Shown here piece after piece: positions 60,194 to 64,000 of a stretch of DNA of 64,000 bases; position 1 is the stretch's first letter; each line of letters opens with the position of its first letter. The notes beneath the pieces were generated by a model. The model did not search any database. It was not told the origin of the DNA and saw nothing but the letters and a program-made list of their open reading frames with translations. The position numbers and the translations under genes were made by a program. Source of the DNA: Pectobacterium polaris (GTDB lineage Bacteria; Pseudomonadota; Gammaproteobacteria; Enterobacterales; Enterobacteriaceae); NCBI RefSeq assembly GCF_002307355.1, contig NZ_CP017481.1, positions 3,348,001 to 3,412,000 on the forward strand, given 5' to 3'.

Positions 60194-61735
60194 TTATGTG
60201 GCTGCTGTTCCGTTACGCGGCGGGCAGCGTTCAATCAACTCGATGCTACCATCCGTGTTAGCCTGCTCCAGATAAACATCAAATCCCCACAGGCGATGGA
60301 CGTGCTTCAACACTTCCTGACTACTTTTATCCAATGGGGCGCGATTATGCGGAACATAACGCAGCGTCAGCGCGCGATTACCGCGTAAATCCACGTTCCA
60401 GACCTGAATGTTCGGTTCCAGATGGCTTAGGTTGTACTGCGCGGAGAGCTCCTGTCGGATCAAACGATAGCCTTCTTCGTCATGAATCGCGGCAATTTCC
60501 AGATAATTATTGCGATCGTCGTCCAGAACCGTAAACAGCCGGAAATCACGCATCAACTTCGGTGACAGGAACTGGCTGATGAAACTCTCGTCCTTGAAGT
60601 TTTGCATCGCAAAATGCAGCGTATCGAGCCAGTCTTTACCCGCGATATCGGGGAACCAGTAGCGGTCTTCGTCCGTCGGTGACTGACAAATACGCTTGAT
60701 GTCCTGAAACATCGCGAAGCCCAACGCATACGGATTTATCCCGTTGTAGTACGGACTATTGTACGGCGGCTGATAGATCACATTGGTATGGCTGTGCAGG
60801 AACTCCAGCATGAAGCGCTCGGTGACTCGGCCTTCATCATAGAGATGGTTCAGAATGGTGTAGTGCCAGAACGTGGCCCAGCCTTCATTCATCACCTGAG
60901 TCTGCTTCTGTGGATAGAAATACTGGCTGACTTTCCGCACGATACGCAGAACCTCACGCTGCCAAGGCTCCAGCAGCGGCGCGTTTTTCTCCATAAAATA
61001 GAGCAGATTTTCCTGCGGTTCTTGCGGAAAACGCCTTGCCTGTTCTGGTGCGGCACCCTGTTCGCGGCGCGGTAAGGTTTTCCAGAGATCGTTAACCTGG
61101 CTTTGCAGGTAGGCCTCACGGCTTTTTTGGCGGGACTTTTCCTCTTCGAGCGAAATCTTCTGCGGGCGCTTATAGCGGTCAACGCCATAATTCATGAGCG
61201 CATGGCAGGAATCTAACAGGCGTTCCACTTCGTCCACGCCATAACGCTCTTCGCATTGCGCGATATACTGCCGGGCAAACAGCAGATAATCGACAATGGA
61301 GCTGGCGTCGGTCCAACTGCGGAATAGGTAATTACCTTTGAAAAACGAGTTATGCCCGTAGCAGGCATGCGCCATCACCAGCGCCTGCATCGGCAGCGTG
61401 TTCTCTTCCATCAAATACGCGATACAGGGATCGGAGTTAATGACGATTTCGTAGGCCAGCCCCTGCTGCCCGTGTTTGTAACGCTGTTCGGTTTCGATAA
61501 ATTTCTTCCCGAACGACCAGTGGGCATAGTTGATCGGCATGCCTATACTGGAATAGGCGTCCATCATTTGTTCTGAAGTGATGACTTCAATCTGATGAGG
61601 GTAGGTTGCCAGACGATACAACTTCGCCACCCGATCAATCTCATCAAGGTAAACCTGCAATAACTCAAACGTCCAGTCCGGTCCATCACTCAGGCGAAGT
61701 GTTTTTTTTACCTGATTATCCGTCGATATAGCCAT
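60194..61735 (-). CDS. ycgB: SpoVR family protein YcgB
   Basis: A 513-residue protein near-identical in blocks to E. coli YcgB (LSDGPDWTFELL, HACYGHNSFFKGNYLF, NEGWATFWHYTILN). The function in non-sporulating bacteria is unknown; in E. coli it is linked to stationary phase and often partners yeaH-type genes located elsewhere. The start at MAISTDN has AGGGGG 5 bases upstream. Confidence 0.92.
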   Translation of the reverse strand: MAISTDNQVKKTLRLSDGPDWTFELLQVYLDEIDRVAKLYRLATYPHQIEVITSEQMMDAYSSIGMPINYAHWSFGKKFIETEQRYKHGQQGLAYEIVINSDPCIAYLMEENTLPMQALVMAHACYGHNSFFKGNYLFRSWTDASSIVDYLLFARQYIAQCEERYGVDEVERLLDSCHALMNYGVDRYKRPQKISLEEEKSRQKSREAYLQSQVNDLWKTLPRREQGAAPEQARRFPQEPQENLLYFMEKNAPLLEPWQREVLRIVRKVSQYFYPQKQTQVMNEGWATFWHYTILNHLYDEGRVTERFMLEFLHSHTNVIYQPPYNSPYYNGINPYALGFAMFQDIKRICQSPTDEDRYWFPDIAGKDWLDTLHFAMQNFKDESFISQFLSPKLMRDFRLFTVLDDDRNNYLEIAAIHDEEGYRLIRQELSAQYNLSHLEPNIQVWNVDLRGNRALTLRYVPHNRAPLDKSSQEVLKHVHRLWGFDVYLEQANTDGSIELIERCPPRNGTAAT

Positions 61736-61943
61736 CAGCGCGCCCCCTAACATAACAAGTCTGTACGTGAGATCTCGTTTACTGCCTTCCCGCTGGCTCC
61801 TGTCAAAAAATCATCGTGGTTCATTTAGTTATAGCTGAGCTTTGGACACGCGGCAATTGACGAATTGAGCGTGTTTGATGGAGAAAGGCCGCTGAGGGGA
61901 GAAAAAAGAAACCGGTATTACGCTGTCGATTGATAGGGAAATG

Positions 61944-61965
61944 CGCTCCCCGGAGAGAGCGCGAA
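61944..61965 (-). terminator. Possible terminator of the PTS/aldolase operon
   Basis: GCGCTC / GAGCGC stem with a CCCCGGAGA-type loop, 13 bases past the aldolase stop. Only ATTT follows on the minus strand. Confidence 0.5.
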
Positions 61966-61977
61966 ATGCCGTTTGGA

Positions 61978-62877
61978 CTAGGGGCGTTGATACCGTTTTA
62001 ACAGCGCCTGAATGTCGTTGAGACGGGAAACGGCAATCGTAGACAGCTTCTCTTTAGAGATGTCTCGATCGAGTGAGATGCAATCCTTCCACAGAGAACG
62101 TCCGGCAATCACGCCAGAGGCACCATTTTTCAACGCGCTTTCTACTTGAGGGAGAAACGTCGCGTGATCGACGCCAGCGGATAGGACGGCCCAGGGAATG
62201 TTACCGCAGAGTGCGGTCACGCGTGCACAGGCCTCATCAGATCCAGGGTAAGGAATTTTTAAGACCTTTGCGCCTTGGTCGATACAAGCCTGACAGCCTG
62301 CTGGAATGAGTTCGGGCAGGAGGCGGGTATAGTCTTCACGAGATTCATTTTCCAGCGGATAGGTCAGGAATTCGACGACGAGCAGTAAATCTTCCTGCGC
62401 AAAATCCTGAATCACGGTACGAAGTGTGGCAAGGTTACGGGTATTGGCGGCTGGTCTATCTGGGCGAAGGTAGATCATGATTTTTCCGCCAGTGGCACCC
62501 CATTCGCGCACTTTACGTGCCGTTACGCCTTCAACCATCGTGGAGATCCGGTAGCCTTCTGGCGTTGTTTCCCACCCTGATGCGTCAAGCCCGATGAGCA
62601 GGCCCGTATCGCGGGGCAGAATGTCTTCGTCTATCAGACCGGGTATGGCGCAGATCGGATCAACCAGCACACAGCCAGCCTTTGCCGCCAGATAGCGAGT
62701 GATGTCATATTTTGTTTTTCCTAATGTTTCATTGGTAATCGCGGCCTGTGCTTCTGATGTCGGTGCCAATACTGTTCGCATACCGCCACGTTGATCGCAG
62801 GCAATAACCATCATAGCGCCTGTCGCGTTACAAATTAATTGATATCCTCGGTGTTCAGCAGTTGTCATGGTGTTCAT
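61978..62877 (-). CDS. LacD/YihT-type class I aldolase (sugar bisphosphate aldolase-like)
   Basis: A 299-residue TIM-barrel aldolase related to tagatose-1,6-bisphosphate aldolase (LacD) and sulfofructose-phosphate aldolase (YihT). Seen: ACDQRGGMR near residue 27, a likely Schiff-base Lys207 in KVLKIPYPG, and WAVLSAGVDHATF, aligned with phosphate-binding segments. The start ATG 62877 has GAGGG 8 bases upstream; the ATG at 62892 lacks one. It is 36 bases after the kinase gene. The substrate is unknown; a phosphorylated ketose is inferred. Confidence 0.8.
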   Translation of the reverse strand: MNTMTTAEHRGYQLICNATGAMMVIACDQRGGMRTVLAPTSEAQAAITNETLGKTKYDITRYLAAKAGCVLVDPICAIPGLIDEDILPRDTGLLIGLDASGWETTPEGYRISTMVEGVTARKVREWGATGGKIMIYLRPDRPAANTRNLATLRTVIQDFAQEDLLLVVEFLTYPLENESREDYTRLLPELIPAGCQACIDQGAKVLKIPYPGSDEACARVTALCGNIPWAVLSAGVDHATFLPQVESALKNGASGVIAGRSLWKDCISLDRDISKEKLSTIAVSRLNDIQALLKRYQRP

Positions 62878-62913
62878 AATAATTACCCTCATAAAAGTAA
62901 TATAAATAAGCGA

Positions 62914-63447
62914 TTAATCCAGGTGTGTTTTGATCCATTGAATTAATTCCTGATGATTAATTTCCTTATCCTGATCAACCGTGTAACACTTTCCAATACG
63001 CATCGGTTGGGCCTGATGCGCGAGTGACATTAATTCTGGGAGATATTCATCGCCGGGATGGCCTTTTATTCTTTCATTAACTCTGGCTTGATATCGCTCT
63101 GCTACCCGATCAGATGAGATGGCATTCCATATTTCAAGCGTATGGTGGATATCACATGAAGCCAGATAATCTTGCAATACGGCTTTCTCGCGAAATCCGA
63201 ACCAAGCATCAAGAATCAGGATGCTATTTTCAGGAGCCTGTCTAACAATATTAAACATGGCCTGATAGGCGGCGTATCCCAGCTTTCTGTTTAACGTTCT
63301 ATTAATCACATCGCAAAACTGCATCATGAACGGCTCTTTTATTTCATCAAGACTTAACCGATAGAGACTCAATTCGTCCGCAATGATACGTGCTACCGTG
63401 CTTTTCCCTGATGCGGGAATACCATTGACTAAAATAAGCTTTTTCAT
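62914..63447 (-). CDS. P-loop kinase, small ATP-binding protein
   Basis: 177 residues. Walker A is GIPASGKST (9-17); an AAA_33/zeta-like or chloramphenicol-phosphotransferase-like small kinase fold is suggested, with LILDAWFGF (Walker B-like) near residue 78. It could phosphorylate a small substrate, for example a sugar or phosphosugar. Its ATG overlaps the stop of the PTS EIIA gene by 4 bases (ATGA), so the two are translationally coupled. Function is inferred from context only. Confidence 0.72.
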   Translation of the reverse strand: MKKLILVNGIPASGKSTVARIIADELSLYRLSLDEIKEPFMMQFCDVINRTLNRKLGYAAYQAMFNIVRQAPENSILILDAWFGFREKAVLQDYLASCDIHHTLEIWNAISSDRVAERYQARVNERIKGHPGDEYLPELMSLAHQAQPMRIGKCYTVDQDKEINHQELIQWIKTHLD

Positions 63448-63881
63448 AATACTCCGACAATATCATCTGACGTAGTGGCGCTTCGAATACGAGAGAGCAT
63501 ATCGTCCTTTTCCAATAGATTGATGATTGAGGCGATACCCTCTGTAATATGCGCATCGCTGTTAACGCCGCCGAACATAATTAAAATATCCACCGGTTCA
63601 CTTCCCTGAATCGAGAGCGGAGTCTGTAGCGTCAGTAAACTGAAACAATTCTCCTTAACCCCGCATTCAGGGCGCGCATGGGGAATAGCGATGCCTTCAT
63701 CAAAAACATAATAAGGCCCGTATTCCTTCGTACTTTCTATCACCGCGATGGGATAGTTCTTCGTAATACATCCTGCACGGATTAACGGTTGTGCGGCGCA
63801 ATAAATAGCCTCTTCCCATGTCTTACATATCACGCCCAGTTGAATGCAATCGTGCTGCAAAAGGAAATTTTTTATGCTCAT
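63444..63881 (-). CDS. PTS EIIA component, mannitol/fructose/ascorbate type
   Basis: A 145-residue PTS_EIIA_2 domain. Phospho-accepting His68 lies in GIAIPHARP, a clear family signature. It would pass phosphate from HPr to a cognate EIIB; EIIB and EIIC genes are presumably upstream, outside the window. The translated gene order is EIIA, kinase, aldolase. Confidence 0.86.
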   Translation of the reverse strand: MSIKNFLLQHDCIQLGVICKTWEEAIYCAAQPLIRAGCITKNYPIAVIESTKEYGPYYVFDEGIAIPHARPECGVKENCFSLLTLQTPLSIQGSEPVDILIMFGGVNSDAHITEGIASIINLLEKDDMLSRIRSATTSDDIVGVL

Positions 63882-63888
63882 AAATCCT

Positions 63889-64000
63889 CATATATTTTTC
63901 CGAATGGTGTTTCTGAGTTCATCTATCTGAATAAAAATATCATCAACGCGATCCCGATAGTCAGGATGAGAAGAAAATACCTGAATGGCCTGATTGTATT
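63889..64000 (-). CDS. C-terminal fragment of an unknown gene (cut by window edge)
   Basis: Open on the minus strand from the window edge, reading YNQAIQVFSSHPDYRDRVDDI then FIQIDELRNTIRKNI and a TGA stop at 63889. It ends 8 bases before the EIIA start, so it is the upstream cistron of this operon. The visible 36 residues are helical and charged. Too short to assign; an antiterminator or regulator tail is possible but unproven. Confidence 0.5.

Overview
The window is a gene-dense enterobacterial chromosome segment. The backbone runs in largely E. coli-like order (infC-rpmI-rplT-pheM-pheST-ihfA, nadE/osmE, cspC-rlmA, manXYZ, yoaE, sdaA, pabB, fadD, rnd, minCDE, dsbB, nhaB, fadR). Into it is set a complete intracellular pectin-oligomer module (paeX, kdgN, togMNAB, pelW, kduD, kdgF). 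That combination, with ERIC-type repeats, points to a soft-rot plant pathogen, most likely Pectobacterium (Dickeya less likely). I cannot name the species from sequence alone.

Layout. 1-5260: translation and IHF genes, with the L20 control region and the pheM attenuator. 5285-12520: NO-linked ygbA, an ABC exporter, yddG, nadE, osmE, the cystine carrier tcyP and SOS-linked ydjM. 12588-22730: pectin module. Oligogalacturonates enter through KdgN, are deacetylated by PaeX, captured by TogB, imported by TogMNA and cleaved by PelW, and the products are processed by KdgF and KduD. KdgR- and CRP-like sites sit before pelW and kdgN, and a consensus KdgR box before kdgF. Between kduD and kdgF lies a broken C-terminal remnant of kduI. 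22839-29224: hxpB, yniB, yniA and the Fe/Mn importer sitABCD with a Fur-like box. 29225-33020: a long gene-poor stretch with two tiny ORFs, cspC, rlmA, the Mn exporter mntP behind a yybP-ykoY-type Mn riboswitch, and yobD.

33099-38018: mannose PTS manXYZ and yoaE. 38113-40656: a three-gene accessory insert (exported YcaC-like hydrolase, F420-reductase-like protein, LysR regulator) between yoaE and sdaA. 40899-49123: sdaA, pabB-nudL, yoaH, yoaB, yoaA, tsaB and yeaY. 49324-56322: fadD, rnd, minCDE, ycgL, ycgM and ycgN. 56560-61735: a 65-aa orphan ORF, dsbB, nhaB, fadR and ycgB. 61978-64000: the 3' part of an operon, cut by the window edge, encoding a PTS EIIA, a P-loop kinase and a LacD/YihT-type aldolase. 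It looks like an uncharacterised sugar catabolic pathway and is the best candidate here for something undescribed.

Other points of interest are a two-copy intergenic repeat of stacked hairpins, a 105-bp imperfect palindrome, and predicted NsrR, LexA, Mlc and FadR sites. All functional calls rest on reading the sequence against remembered families; no database search was run.
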